7,923 nt of DNA from Bacillota bacterium (GTDB lineage: Bacteria; Bacillota; Bacilli; Bacillales; Cytobacillaceae): contig JAUZPT010000118.1 of assembly GCA_030705745.1 (NCBI GenBank), forward strand, positions 1 through 7,923. The letters are read 5' to 3'. This document shows positions 1-6,221 of the stretch, piece by piece (within the stretch, counting starts at the first letter, position 1; each line of letters begins with the position of its first letter). Below the pieces are notes generated by a model. The model did not search any database and had not been told where the DNA came from. It worked only from the letters and a program-made list of their open reading frames with translations. The position numbers and the translations under genes were made by a program.

Positions 1-473
1 AAATTATTTTCCTGGATGAACCGACTACCGGCTTGGATCCGCAAGCTAGAAGAACCCTATGGGATATCGTGCTGAAGCTAAAGGGAAGAGGTAAGACAGT
101 TGTTCTTTCAACCCATTATATGGATGAAGCGCATGTGCTTTGCGATCGAATCGGCATCATGGACAGAGGGAATTTAATCGCACTTGATACACCAGACGCC
201 CTCGTAAAACAGCTCCAATCAGATAGTGCAGTTGAATTCCGAACTGTTCATCCAATGGAAGAACAAAGTTTTTCTGCCTTATCAGGAGTTAAGCAGGTCA
301 GCAAAAGGGAGGACATCTACACGCTTTATACAGACCATTTACAAATCGCGCTTACTTCGCTCATTCAGTTTTCCTCTGAAAATGATATAGAATTAGCTGA
401 TTTAAAAACTAGAACAGCAACGCTTGAAGATGTATTCATACATATGACCGGAAGGAGGCTGCGAGAGGAATGA
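1..473 (+). CDS. ABC transporter ATP-binding protein, C-terminal part (5' end outside window)
   Basis: This is the ATPase subunit of an ABC exporter; it would drive transport through the permease encoded directly downstream. The first complete codon is at position 3 and about 156 codons are present. The fragment opens with the Walker B stretch IIFLDEPTTG followed by the D-loop LDPQ. The H-loop histidine lies in VVLSTHYMDEA (His codon 114-116). Walker A, Q-loop and the LSGGQ signature must lie upstream of the window. The 'STHYMDEA..LCDRI.IMDRG' pattern followed by a roughly 80-residue C-terminal extension ending in 'TLEDVFIHMTGRRL' is typical of DrrA/CcmA-type ATPases that pair with ABC-2 permeases. 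The TTG at 33 is an internal leucine, not a start. The gene overlaps the permease by 4 bases (ATGA), so the two are probably translationally coupled. The substrate cannot be told from sequence; drug or antibiotic efflux is an inference from the family. Confidence 0.93.
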   Translation, partial: IIFLDEPTTGLDPQARRTLWDIVLKLKGRGKTVVLSTHYMDEAHVLCDRIGIMDRGNLIALDTPDALVKQLQSDSAVEFRTVHPMEEQSFSALSGVKQVSKREDIYTLYTDHLQIALTSLIQFSSENDIELADLKTRTATLEDVFIHMTGRRLREE

Positions 474-1570
474 GAGCCTACTGGCAACTTACTTTAGCTC
501 AACTCCGTATTTTTGGCCGAAACAGGCAAGTCTTATTCTGGACGCTTTTCTTCCCTATTGTTCTTATGCTTGCTCTAGGGTCCTTTCTGGGAAAGGGCAA
601 CAATCTTTCCATGTCTATGGCGGTGGTCGATGAGGATGGGACTGGGGCCTCCAGCCAGTTCATCCAATCCTTTAAGCATGTAGGGGATATAAAAACCACG
701 GTTTTCAAGACGAAGGAACTTGCAATTAATAGTGTGAAAAAAGGTGACAATCCGATCGCCATTGAAATTCCTAAGGGATTTGCTGCGCAAATGGCTTTAA
801 AATCTGCAGCTTCCAATGCTCTTGATGTACCCGTGTTTTATAATGAAAAAAATATGGCCGCCTCTCAATTGGGAATTACGGTCGTTACCCAATTGATTGA
901 TGCTGCCAGCAAAAAGGCAGTCGAATATAAACCAATTTTAAACGTTGCCTCAAAAGGAATTCAGGCGGTGAATCTCCGTTATATCGATTTTCTCGTGCCG
1001 GGAATTGTTGCAATGATGATCATGAGCAACAATATGAACGGAGTTGCGGGCCAAATAGCTGCATGGCGGGAGCGTGGAATATTGCGAAGGATGCAGGGAA
1101 CGAGGCTTAAAGCATCCACTTTCATTGCCGCCCAAATTACTGCACGTTTGGTACTGAACGGTTCCCAAGCATTGCTTGTGTTGTTGATCGCCAATTTAGT
1201 TTTTAATTTGTCCGTAAGAGGTTCGTGGTTTGTGTTAGTGGGACTCGTTATTTTAGGTACACTTGCTTTTATGGCCATTGGATTTATCATTGCCGGAATT
1301 GCCAAAACGCCTGAAAGTGCCGGACCTATTGCTGCATTTTTGTCGTTTCCAATGCTGTTTCTTGGCGGAGTGTTTTTCCCAATTAAAAATATGCCGAGTT
1401 TTCTGCAACCATTTGTCAAGGTGCTGCCCATCTCCCATTTGAGCAATGCATTAAGGGAAACAATGAATCTGGGAACGCCTATTACCGGAATTTTACCAGA
1501 CATCTTTATGCTGTTAGGTTGCCTTGTTGTAGCGTTTGTCATCGCCAGCTTCACATTTAAATGGGAATAG
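470..1570 (+). CDS. ABC-2 type transporter permease
   Basis: This 366-aa integral membrane protein is the transport channel partner of the preceding ATPase. A first TM segment lies at about residues 21-41 (FWTLFFPIVLMLALGSFL). A soluble extracytoplasmic domain of about 125 residues follows. Five further hydrophobic segments lie at roughly 172-190, 224-246, 253-277, 283-304 and 342-362. The cytoplasmic stretch WRERGILRRMQGT (199-211) and the 'FLGGVFFPIKNMP...VLPISHLSNALRE' block (about 297-330) are hallmarks of ABC-2 permeases of the DrrB/YhgE-like group. The ATG sits inside the stop region of the ATPase gene (4-base overlap), with GAGAGGA just upstream serving as the Shine-Dalgarno. Length is normal for the family and the gene looks intact. 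A terminator follows 30 bases after the stop. Substrate unknown. Confidence 0.93.
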   Translation: MRAYWQLTLAQLRIFGRNRQVLFWTLFFPIVLMLALGSFLGKGNNLSMSMAVVDEDGTGASSQFIQSFKHVGDIKTTVFKTKELAINSVKKGDNPIAIEIPKGFAAQMALKSAASNALDVPVFYNEKNMAASQLGITVVTQLIDAASKKAVEYKPILNVASKGIQAVNLRYIDFLVPGIVAMMIMSNNMNGVAGQIAAWRERGILRRMQGTRLKASTFIAAQITARLVLNGSQALLVLLIANLVFNLSVRGSWFVLVGLVILGTLAFMAIGFIIAGIAKTPESAGPIAAFLSFPMLFLGGVFFPIKNMPSFLQPFVKVLPISHLSNALRETMNLGTPITGILPDIFMLLGCLVVAFVIASFTFKWE

Positions 1571-1600
1571 CGAAATTATTTTCTATATAAAACAAATAAA

Positions 1601-1629
1601 AAACCGATTTCCGTAGAATCGGTTTTTTT
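1601..1629. terminator. Bidirectional intrinsic terminator
   Basis: A 9-bp stem AAACCGATT (1601-1609) / AATCGGTTT (1617-1625) has a 7-base loop. It is followed by a T-run on the plus strand (to 1629) and preceded by an A-run (about 1598-1603) that gives a U-run on the minus strand. It lies between the convergent ends of the permease gene (stop at 1570) and the small minus-strand gene (stop at 1635), so it probably ends both transcripts. Confidence 0.9.
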
Positions 1630-1634
1630 CTATA

Positions 1635-1865
1635 TTAAGCTTCAACCATCATAAATTCTTCTGCAAATCTTTGAAGAAGCTGTCGATTAATTTTTAGTTT
1701 TTTAACAATTTGTTCAGCATTCGTGATAATTGGTTGAGTAGTTGGATCTTTCTTTAATTCAAGCATAGAAATATCACCATTTAATAACCGAATTGCAATT
1801 TCTTTGACTTCTTGATTCTGTGAAGACTGATACATGATAAACGCAATGCAAGTTACTTTATCCAT
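1635..1865 (-). CDS. Small hypothetical protein, 76 aa
   Basis: I do not recognise this protein. It is predicted cytoplasmic, with no signal peptide and no TM segment. The N-terminus is mildly hydrophobic (CIAFIMY, residues 6-12). An acidic/basic helical stretch (about 18-40), a Pro/Thr-rich linker (about 41-47) and a C-terminal helix-rich part (about 49-73) follow. The start is well supported: GAGGAGG (minus strand, complement of 1873-1879) stands 7 bases before the ATG. It is convergent with the ABC permease gene and shares its terminator. A LexA-like palindrome lies 23 bases upstream of the start (1889-1902), which would suggest DNA-damage control if real. The strong ribosome binding site and clean terminator argue for a genuine gene despite the small size. 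Confidence 0.78.
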   Translation of the reverse strand: MDKVTCIAFIMYQSSQNQEVKEIAIRLLNGDISMLELKKDPTTQPIITNAEQIVKKLKINRQLLQRFAEEFMMVEA

Positions 1866-1888
1866 TCATCTTCCTCCTCAATATAAAT

Positions 1889-1902
1889 CAAACGTACGTT
1901 CT
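1889..1902. promoter_or_regulatory. Candidate LexA/DinR (SOS) box
   Basis: On the minus strand the site reads AGAACGTACGTTTG. It matches all 12 inner positions of the Bacillus LexA consensus CGAACRNRYGTTYC; only the two outermost bases differ. The core AACGTACGTT (1891-1900) is a perfect 10-bp palindrome. It sits 23 bases upstream of the ATG of the minus-strand 76-aa gene. That gene's promoter is uncertain. TTTCAA/TATATT with a 17-base spacer would flank the box exactly (complement of 1903-1908 and 1880-1885) but would start transcription inside the Shine-Dalgarno. TTGTCG with a weak -10 over the box is the alternative. By my estimate a chance match to this degenerate core in a window this size is uncommon but not excluded. 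Confidence 0.35.
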
Positions 1903-1972
1903 TTGAAACTATTCGACAATCCTTTTCCTATTTCCTGTAAAAAAACGAAAAAATAATAGATTTTTGGTACTG

Positions 1973-2000
1973 TTGATTTTTCATACTAAAGATGTAGAAA
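1973..2000 (+). promoter_or_regulatory. Weak candidate promoter for the SDR/QueA-like/VOC operon
   Basis: TTGATT (1973-1978) and TAGAAA (1995-2000) are separated by 16 bases and resemble sigma-A -35 and -10 elements (4 of 6 matches each). They lie about 90 bases upstream of the SDR start, between it and the divergent 76-aa gene. The region is very AT-rich, so such matches arise easily. It is proposed only because the operon needs a promoter in this 223-base gap and I see no better one. Confidence 0.25.
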
Positions 2001-2074
2001 ACTTCAAGCTTCTTAATGAAGTAAGAAATTCAAATCCTTTATAAAATAAAATCAAAGAAAATTATTCAATTAAA

Positions 2075-2080
2075 AGGAGA
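2075..2080 (+). promoter_or_regulatory. Ribosome binding site that fixes the SDR start
   Basis: AGGAGA within AAAGGAGA lies 8 bases before the ATG at 2089. An in-frame TTG at 2083 would be only 2 bases from it and cannot be served by it, so the ATG at 2089 is the start. Confidence 0.85.
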
Positions 2081-2088
2081 CTTTGAAA

Positions 2089-2823
2089 ATGGAAAAAACA
2101 CAGGTAGTTATGATTACTGGTGCTTCAAAGGGATTAGGCAAAGAATTGGCATTGGCTTTTGCGAAGAAAGGTGCGATTTTAGTTTTATGCGCAAGAGGAG
2201 AGGCACAATTGCTTGAAGTGAAAATAGAAGCTGAACAACTCGGTGCTACGGAAGTACTGACCATAGCAGCCGATGTGGGAGTGTCTAGGGATGTTGAAAA
2301 ATTCGTAAGCCTCGCAGAGGAGGCTTTTGGGAAAATTGATTTATTGATCAATAATGCTTCCATTCTTGGCCCAAGTCCAATGCCGATGCTGCTCGATTAT
2401 CCGGAAGATGATTTTTTGGAAGTGTTAAAAGTAAATGCGATGAGCCCATTCCTGGTTTCTAGACGTGTTCTTCCAGGCATGCTTCAGCGAAATGAAGGCT
2501 GCGTCATAAATGTGACTTCAGAGGCTGGACATGTGGGCTATGCCGGCTGGGGTGCATATGGCATTTCAAAATTTGCGGTGGAAGGATTAACTGAAACGTG
2601 GGCAGATGAGCTTAGTGAAACGAACATTCGAGTAAATATGGTTGATCCGGGAGAAATGGATACGGATATGCATAAAGCAGCGGTGCCGGATTGTGATTAT
2701 GAGTTGAATAAGCCGATTGAGGTTGTCGATGTGTTTTTGTATTTGGCATCTGAAGAAGCAAAAGGCATTTCGGGACAACGCTTCCAGGCTCAGGAATATA
2801 AGGAAAGGATGAGTAGTCTATGA
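2089..2823 (+). CDS. SDR-family NAD(P)-dependent oxidoreductase
   Basis: This 244-aa classical short-chain dehydrogenase/reductase is cytosolic and of unknown substrate. The cofactor-binding turn TGASKGLG is at residues 10-17. An arginine at the end of beta-2 (CAR, R36) suggests NADP(H) preference. D62 (ADV) would contact the adenine, and NNAS (88-91) replaces the usual NNAG. The catalytic tetrad is visible: N116, S144 (INVTSEAG), Y157 and K161 (YGISK). 'VDPGEMDTDM' (185-194) is the usual PG motif after beta-6. Length is normal for a classical SDR. The stop overlaps the start of the QueA-like gene by 4 bases (ATGA), implying translational coupling and a shared pathway. A reduction or oxidation step on the QueA-like enzyme's substrate or product is a reasonable inference, not a demonstrated role. 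Confidence 0.93.
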   Translation: MEKTQVVMITGASKGLGKELALAFAKKGAILVLCARGEAQLLEVKIEAEQLGATEVLTIAADVGVSRDVEKFVSLAEEAFGKIDLLINNASILGPSPMPMLLDYPEDDFLEVLKVNAMSPFLVSRRVLPGMLQRNEGCVINVTSEAGHVGYAGWGAYGISKFAVEGLTETWADELSETNIRVNMVDPGEMDTDMHKAAVPDCDYELNKPIEVVDVFLYLASEEAKGISGQRFQAQEYKERMSSL

Positions 2824-3848
2824 TTCAGGAAAGGATAACATTTAAGCTTCCGGATGCACTTAATGCATCTGCACCACCTGAAAGAAGAGGAGTCCGACGG
2901 GATCATGTCCGTTTGCTCGTTTTAGATCGTGTCAGTGGAAGGACACACCACGTACAGTTCAATCAATTGCCTAATTTTTTGAAAGCAGGTGACGTACTAG
3001 TGCTTAACAGCAGCAGGACAATACCCGCTATATTAAAAGCGGTTCTCAGTAGGTTTTCTGATGTAATAAATCATGATGTGGAAGTGAGGCTGGCAAGAAG
3101 ACAAAATGATTCAAAATGGGAGGCCCTCATTGTGGAAGAAGGTGTTAAAGAGGGTGACAGCCTCCACTTTAATGATGGTTTGGAAGGTATGGTTACTTAT
3201 ACGAGTGATTCTTCACCATTAGCTACCATTCAATTCTCAAAAAAGGGAACCGAATTACTTAACCATTTTTATTCAATTGGCGAACCTGTTCGCTATGAAT
3301 ATATCAATCAGATGTGGGGACTGGATTATTATCAGACGGTTTTTGCTGCACAACCAGGTTCGGTTGAAATGCCATCAGCTGGAAGGGCATTTAGTTGGGA
3401 GTTATTGTTTGAACTGCAACGTAGGGGAGTAAAAATTGTTTATTTGCAACACCATACCGGACTTAGTTATTTCTTGGATGATAAATGGAATCATTCTCCG
3501 GAAGATAATTTTGAGGAATACAATATCCCTGAAAATGCCTGGGAAACGATCCTTGAAGCAAAAGAATCGGGGAACAAAGTGGTTGCAGTAGGTACCACAG
3601 TTGTTCGTGCGATGGAAACTGCTGTGATAAGCGGAACACTTTCTGGCTGGACGAATTTATATATTCAACCCGATTCGAAGTTGAAAGTGGCGGATGCCAT
3701 TCTAACCGGGCTTCACGAACCTGAAGCGAGTCATTTATCAATGCTTTCTGCATTCGTACACCAGGGGATATTGAATCAAGCTTATCAGGAAGCAATTGAT
3801 AAGGGTTATCTTTGGCATGAATTTGGTGATATGAACTTGATTATATGA
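2820..3848 (+). CDS. Divergent QueA-like protein (S-adenosylmethionine:tRNA ribosyltransferase-isomerase family)
   Basis: This 342-aa protein is recognisably of the QueA fold family, whose length is usually about 340-350 aa. QueA itself moves the ribosyl part of SAM onto preQ1 in tRNA and isomerises it to epoxyqueuosine. Framework matches are RLLVLDRVSG (31-40), the 'GDVLVLNSSRTIPA' block (57-70), YQTVFAAQPGSVEMPSAG (171-188), KVVAVGTTVVRAMET (253-267) and a C-terminal FGDMNLII (335-342). Several signatures are altered. The usual APTAGLHF is MPSAGRAF (184-191), LHVGLGTF is QHHTGLSYF (210-218), TNFHLP is TGLHEP (296-301), and the PLPPYI stretch appears as GEPVRYEYI (154-162). It is therefore probably a paralogue with altered substrate rather than the housekeeping queA. 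An AGGAAAGGA site (2801-2809) inside the SDR gene lies 10 bases before the ATG. It overlaps the SDR gene by 4 bases and is followed 9 bases later by the VOC gene. Confidence 0.85.
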   Translation: MIQERITFKLPDALNASAPPERRGVRRDHVRLLVLDRVSGRTHHVQFNQLPNFLKAGDVLVLNSSRTIPAILKAVLSRFSDVINHDVEVRLARRQNDSKWEALIVEEGVKEGDSLHFNDGLEGMVTYTSDSSPLATIQFSKKGTELLNHFYSIGEPVRYEYINQMWGLDYYQTVFAAQPGSVEMPSAGRAFSWELLFELQRRGVKIVYLQHHTGLSYFLDDKWNHSPEDNFEEYNIPENAWETILEAKESGNKVVAVGTTVVRAMETAVISGTLSGWTNLYIQPDSKLKVADAILTGLHEPEASHLSMLSAFVHQGILNQAYQEAIDKGYLWHEFGDMNLII

Positions 3849-3857
3849 GGTGAGAAA

Positions 3858-4274
3858 ATGATTAAATTTCATCACTATGCCATGGAAGTCGAGGAAATTG
3901 AAAAAGTGATAACTTTTTACAAAACATGCTTGGGTTTCGAGGAAGAAATAGATAAAGTGGAATTCGAAGGAGAAAAAATAGTTTTCCTGAAATTAGGTGG
4001 ATTCCGCATGGAATTAATCCAACGACCCAACAGTCAAAGAATTCCTGATCAAATTCATCTCTGCTTTGAAACAGATCATTTGGAAACGATTATAGACCGA
4101 TTATCCAATTTTGGCATGACAAAAATTGAAGGGCCATTTGAGCTTGAGAATAACTTAAGGACTGTATTTTATCGAGGACCTGCCTTTGAAATACTCGAAT
4201 TTTTGGAGAAAATTGAAACTAAGAAATCTATGAGTATAAACCATGGGCATACAGATTTTAAAAATAATTCTTAA
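3858..4274 (+). CDS. VOC-superfamily (glyoxalase/bleomycin-resistance fold) protein
   Basis: This 138-aa cytosolic protein is of the vicinal-oxygen-chelate fold, with two beta-alpha-beta-beta-beta modules. The candidate metal ligands fall where the glyoxalase I family places them: H6 (HHYAMEV), E52 (FRMELIQ), H67 (QIHLCFE) and E114 (FEILEFLE). 'VITFYKTCLGFEEE' (17-30) is the classic 'FY...LGF' helix. All four ligands are present, so a metal-dependent lyase, isomerase or dioxygenase activity is plausible, but the substrate is unknown. The last 20 or so residues are a polar tail beyond the usual fold. The start is set by GAGGTGAG (3847-3854), which overlaps the preceding stop. The 9-base gap puts it in one operon with the SDR and QueA-like genes. 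No terminator is evident after its stop. Confidence 0.9.
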   Translation: MIKFHHYAMEVEEIEKVITFYKTCLGFEEEIDKVEFEGEKIVFLKLGGFRMELIQRPNSQRIPDQIHLCFETDHLETIIDRLSNFGMTKIEGPFELENNLRTVFYRGPAFEILEFLEKIETKKSMSINHGHTDFKNNS

Positions 4275-4290
4275 CTTTATTCAATTACGG

Positions 4291-4320
4291 TTGATAAATG
4301 ATGATGTAATATGATATTTT
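4291..4320 (+). promoter_or_regulatory. Candidate sigma-A promoter of the asnS T-box transcript
   Basis: TTGATA (4291-4296) is followed after 18 bases by TATTTT (4315-4320), preceded by TGA as an extended -10. A start near 4327 would leave about 25 bases before T-box stem I, which is normal. The surroundings are AT-rich and other -10 alignments are possible, for example TATATA at 4320-4325 with a poor spacer. Confidence 0.4.
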
Positions 4321-4351
4321 ATATAGTAATGAATTGAGTAAGTTAAAAACG

Positions 4352-4607
4352 TTGAAGAGGAAAAGTAATTTATGCTGTAATCTATAGCGAGTCAGGGGTG
4401 GTGAGAGCCTGATGAGGAAGCATTTATGAAGAACACCTCGGAGTTTCCAATCGAACAAGGTAAAAACCTTAAGTAGGCTTGGACGGAACGGACACGTTAT
4501 TGTCCGGAAAGCATAGTTGTATGCTATAAAGTTGGTCTATTATTGACAATTTGGGTGGTACCGCGGAAATTAAACCTTTCGTCCCTATTAGGGATGAAAG
4601 GTTTTTT
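4352..4607 (+). promoter_or_regulatory. T-box riboswitch sensing tRNA-Asn, upstream of asnS
   Basis: This transcribed leader reads the charging state of tRNA-Asn. Uncharged tRNA stabilises the antiterminator and lets asnS be transcribed. The T-box element GGGTGGTACCGCGG is at 4553-4566; its TGGT (4556-4559) pairs with the tRNA acceptor end. Stem I includes AGTA (4364-4367), ATGCT/AGCAT (4372-4376 with 4419-4423) and the apical TCAGG/CCTGA hairpin with its GTGAGAG loop (4392-4412). The specifier is most likely AAC (4432-4434, in GAACACC), an Asn codon that matches the downstream gene. Smaller hairpins follow: AAGG/CCTT (4457-4470), CGGACA/TGTCCG (4489-4506) and stem III AGCATA/TATGCT (4510-4525). 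The intrinsic terminator at the 3' end is listed separately. The leader occupies most of the 365-base gap between the VOC gene and asnS; I see no gene in that gap. Confidence 0.96.
4573..4607 (+). terminator. T-box regulated intrinsic terminator
   Basis: A 13-bp stem AACCTTTCGTCCC (4573-4585) / GGGATGAAAGGTT (4591-4603), with one G-T pair and loop TATTA, runs into a T-run (4602-4607). Its 5' arm follows the T-box element closely, as expected for the mutually exclusive antiterminator/terminator switch. Confidence 0.95.
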
Positions 4608-4639
4608 GTTTTATACATAAGCACTAGGAGGTAATCGAA

Positions 4640-6031
4640 ATGAAAAAAACATCAATTAAAGACTTATTCAGAAATCAGGAAATGTATGTGGATCAAAAAG
4701 TACAATTATCTGGCTGGATTCGTACTGTTCGTGACTCAAAGACGTTTGGCTTTATCGAATTGAACGATGGAACATTTTTTAAAGGTGTGCAAATCGTGTT
4801 TGATGATCAGCTTGAAAATTTTAAGGAAATCACCAAATTGGCAATCAGTTCATCCATCACTGTTGAAGGTGAATTTATTGCTACTCCTCAAATGAAACAG
4901 CCATTTGAAATTAAGGCGTTAAACATCACTGTTGAAGGGAATTCAAACGCAGATTACCCTTTGCAGAAGAAAAAGCATACATTCGAATACCTCCGTACAA
5001 TTGCGCATTTGCGACCAAGGACAAATACATTTTCTGCGGTATTTCGTGTGCGTTCTCTTGCATCGTACGCCATTCATAAATTTTTCCAGGATCAAGGCTT
5101 TGTGAATGTCCATACTCCAATAATTACGGGCAGTGATACAGAAGGGGCAGGAGAAATGTTCAAGGTAACAGCACTTGATTTTGACAAACTGCCTAAAAAT
5201 GAAGAAGGTAAAGTGGATTTAAGCAAGGATTTCTTTAACAAGGAAACAAATTTGACAGTGAGCGGTCAATTGTCTGCCGAAACATTCGCACTTGCGTTTA
5301 GAAATGTGTATACGTTCGGACCTACCTTCAGAGCTGAAAATTCGAATACTACAAGACATGCTGCTGAATTTTGGATGATTGAACCCGAAGTGGCATTTGC
5401 TGAATTGCCAGATATCATGGATCTTTCAGAAGCGATGGTTAAATACGTGATTGGGTATGTTTTGGAACAAGCTCCTGAAGAAATGGCCTTCTTTAACAGC
5501 TTTATCGATAAAGGTCTCATGGAAAGGCTGACTAATGCCTATGAAGCTGATTTCGGGCGCGTAACATATACGGAAGCAATTGAACTCCTTAAGCAGTCAG
5601 ATCAAACTTTTGATTATCCAGTAGAATGGGGATTGGATCTGCAAACGGAACATGAACGTTACTTATGTGAAAAAGTTTATAAGCGACCTGTTTTTGTAAC
5701 AGATTATCCGAAGGAAATTAAAGCTTTTTATATGAGAACAAATGAAGACAATAAAACGGTTGCGGCTACAGATTTATTGGTGCCTGGAATTGGTGAATTA
5801 ATTGGAGGAAGCCAGCGTGAAGAGCGTGAAGAAGTTCTCACAGCCAGAATTGAAGAGCTTGGAATGAATCCAGCAGACTACTGGTGGTATCTGGAACTGA
5901 GAAAATACGGTGAAACGAAGCATTCTGGCTACGGCCTTGGATTCGAACGACTAATCATGTACTTGACAGGAATGTCAAATATTCGTGACGTTATTCCATT
6001 CCCACGAACAACCGGTAATGCAGAATTTTAA
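4640..6031 (+). CDS. asnS: Asparagine--tRNA ligase (AsnRS)
   Basis: This cytosolic class IIb aminoacyl-tRNA synthetase charges tRNA-Asn with asparagine using ATP. The N-terminal OB-fold anticodon-binding domain (about 1-105) contains [20 protein letters not shown]. The catalytic domain has motif 1 around VHTPIIT (157-163), then [11 protein letters not shown] (164-174) and the AsnRS-typical [10 protein letters not shown] (208-217). Motif 2 is [21 protein letters not shown] (230-250), and motif 3 is GYGLGFERL (430-438) with R437. 'VIPFPRT' (451-457) near the C-terminus is also typical. At 463 aa it matches the long E. coli-type AsnRS (466 aa) rather than the shorter 430-aa B. subtilis enzyme. 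AGGAGGT (4626-4632) lies 7 bases before the ATG. Expression is governed by the tRNA-Asn T-box upstream, and a terminator lies 7 bases after the stop. The gene appears intact. Confidence 0.97.
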   Translation: MKKTSIKDLFRNQEMYVDQKVQLSGWIRTVRDSKTFGFIELNDGTFFKGVQIVFDDQLENFKEITKLAISSSITVEGEFIATPQMKQPFEIKALNITVEGNSNADYPLQKKKHTFEYLRTIAHLRPRTNTFSAVFRVRSLASYAIHKFFQDQGFVNVHTPIITGSDTEGAGEMFKVTALDFDKLPKNEEGKVDLSKDFFNKETNLTVSGQLSAETFALAFRNVYTFGPTFRAENSNTTRHAAEFWMIEPEVAFAELPDIMDLSEAMVKYVIGYVLEQAPEEMAFFNSFIDKGLMERLTNAYEADFGRVTYTEAIELLKQSDQTFDYPVEWGLDLQTEHERYLCEKVYKRPVFVTDYPKEIKAFYMRTNEDNKTVAATDLLVPGIGELIGGSQREEREEVLTARIEELGMNPADYWWYLELRKYGETKHSGYGLGFERLIMYLTGMSNIRDVIPFPRTTGNAEF

Positions 6032-6038
6032 ATAATTT

Positions 6039-6065
6039 GGGGAGCCTCTTTTGGCTCTCCTTTTT
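6039..6065 (+). terminator. Intrinsic terminator of asnS
   Basis: An 8-bp stem GGGGAGCC (6039-6046) / GGCTCTCC (6053-6060), with one G-T pair and a 6-base loop, is followed by TTTTT (6061-6065). It starts 7 bases after the asnS stop and makes asnS monocistronic. Confidence 0.92.
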
Positions 6066-6208
6066 ATTTTGATAAAAATGCCTTAATAGATGCTAACGGA
6101 AAGAAAACTTAAATTAAAAGTCAATTATTAGACTTTTTACTCATTTGAATGTAAATTGAAGGTACAAAAACTTTTATAAACTTTGCTTAAAAAAATTAAT
6201 TTTTTTAT

Positions 6209-6214
6209 AAGGAG
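6209..6214 (+). promoter_or_regulatory. Ribosome binding site that fixes the RsbR-like start
   Basis: AAGGAG lies 7 bases before the ATG at 6222. The frame stays open 13 codons further upstream, to 6183, but that stretch is AT-rich intergenic sequence without its own Shine-Dalgarno, so 6222 is preferred. Confidence 0.88.
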
Positions 6215-6221
6215 TGAGAAA

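Noticed and set aside
33..473. Reading the ABC ATPase as starting at the TTG at 33
   Set aside because: That codon is the leucine of the D-loop, and the frame is open and conserved (Walker B) from position 3, so the gene begins outside the window.
979..1554. Long open frame (191 codons) antisense to the ABC permease gene
   Set aside because: It is fully covered by a clear permease gene, has no ribosome binding site, and its translation shows no recognisable fold. It is a frame shadow.
2002..2022. Inverted repeat ACTTC/GAAGT upstream of the SDR gene
   Set aside because: The arms are only 5 bp with a 12-base loop in AT-rich DNA, which is easily a chance occurrence.
2083..2088. TTG start for the SDR gene
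   Set aside because: It is only 2 bases from the Shine-Dalgarno, while the ATG at 2089 has proper spacing and gives the usual SDR N-terminus.
6116..6137. Hairpin AAAAGTC/GACTTTT with trailing Ts upstream of the RsbR-like gene, as a terminator or attenuator
   Set aside because: It has a weak AT-rich 7-bp stem and an 8-base loop, and asnS already has a better terminator. It is most likely chance.
6183..6221. N-terminal extension of the RsbR-like protein
   Set aside because: The added residues come from AT-rich spacer without a Shine-Dalgarno, and the ATG at 6222 has an excellent one.
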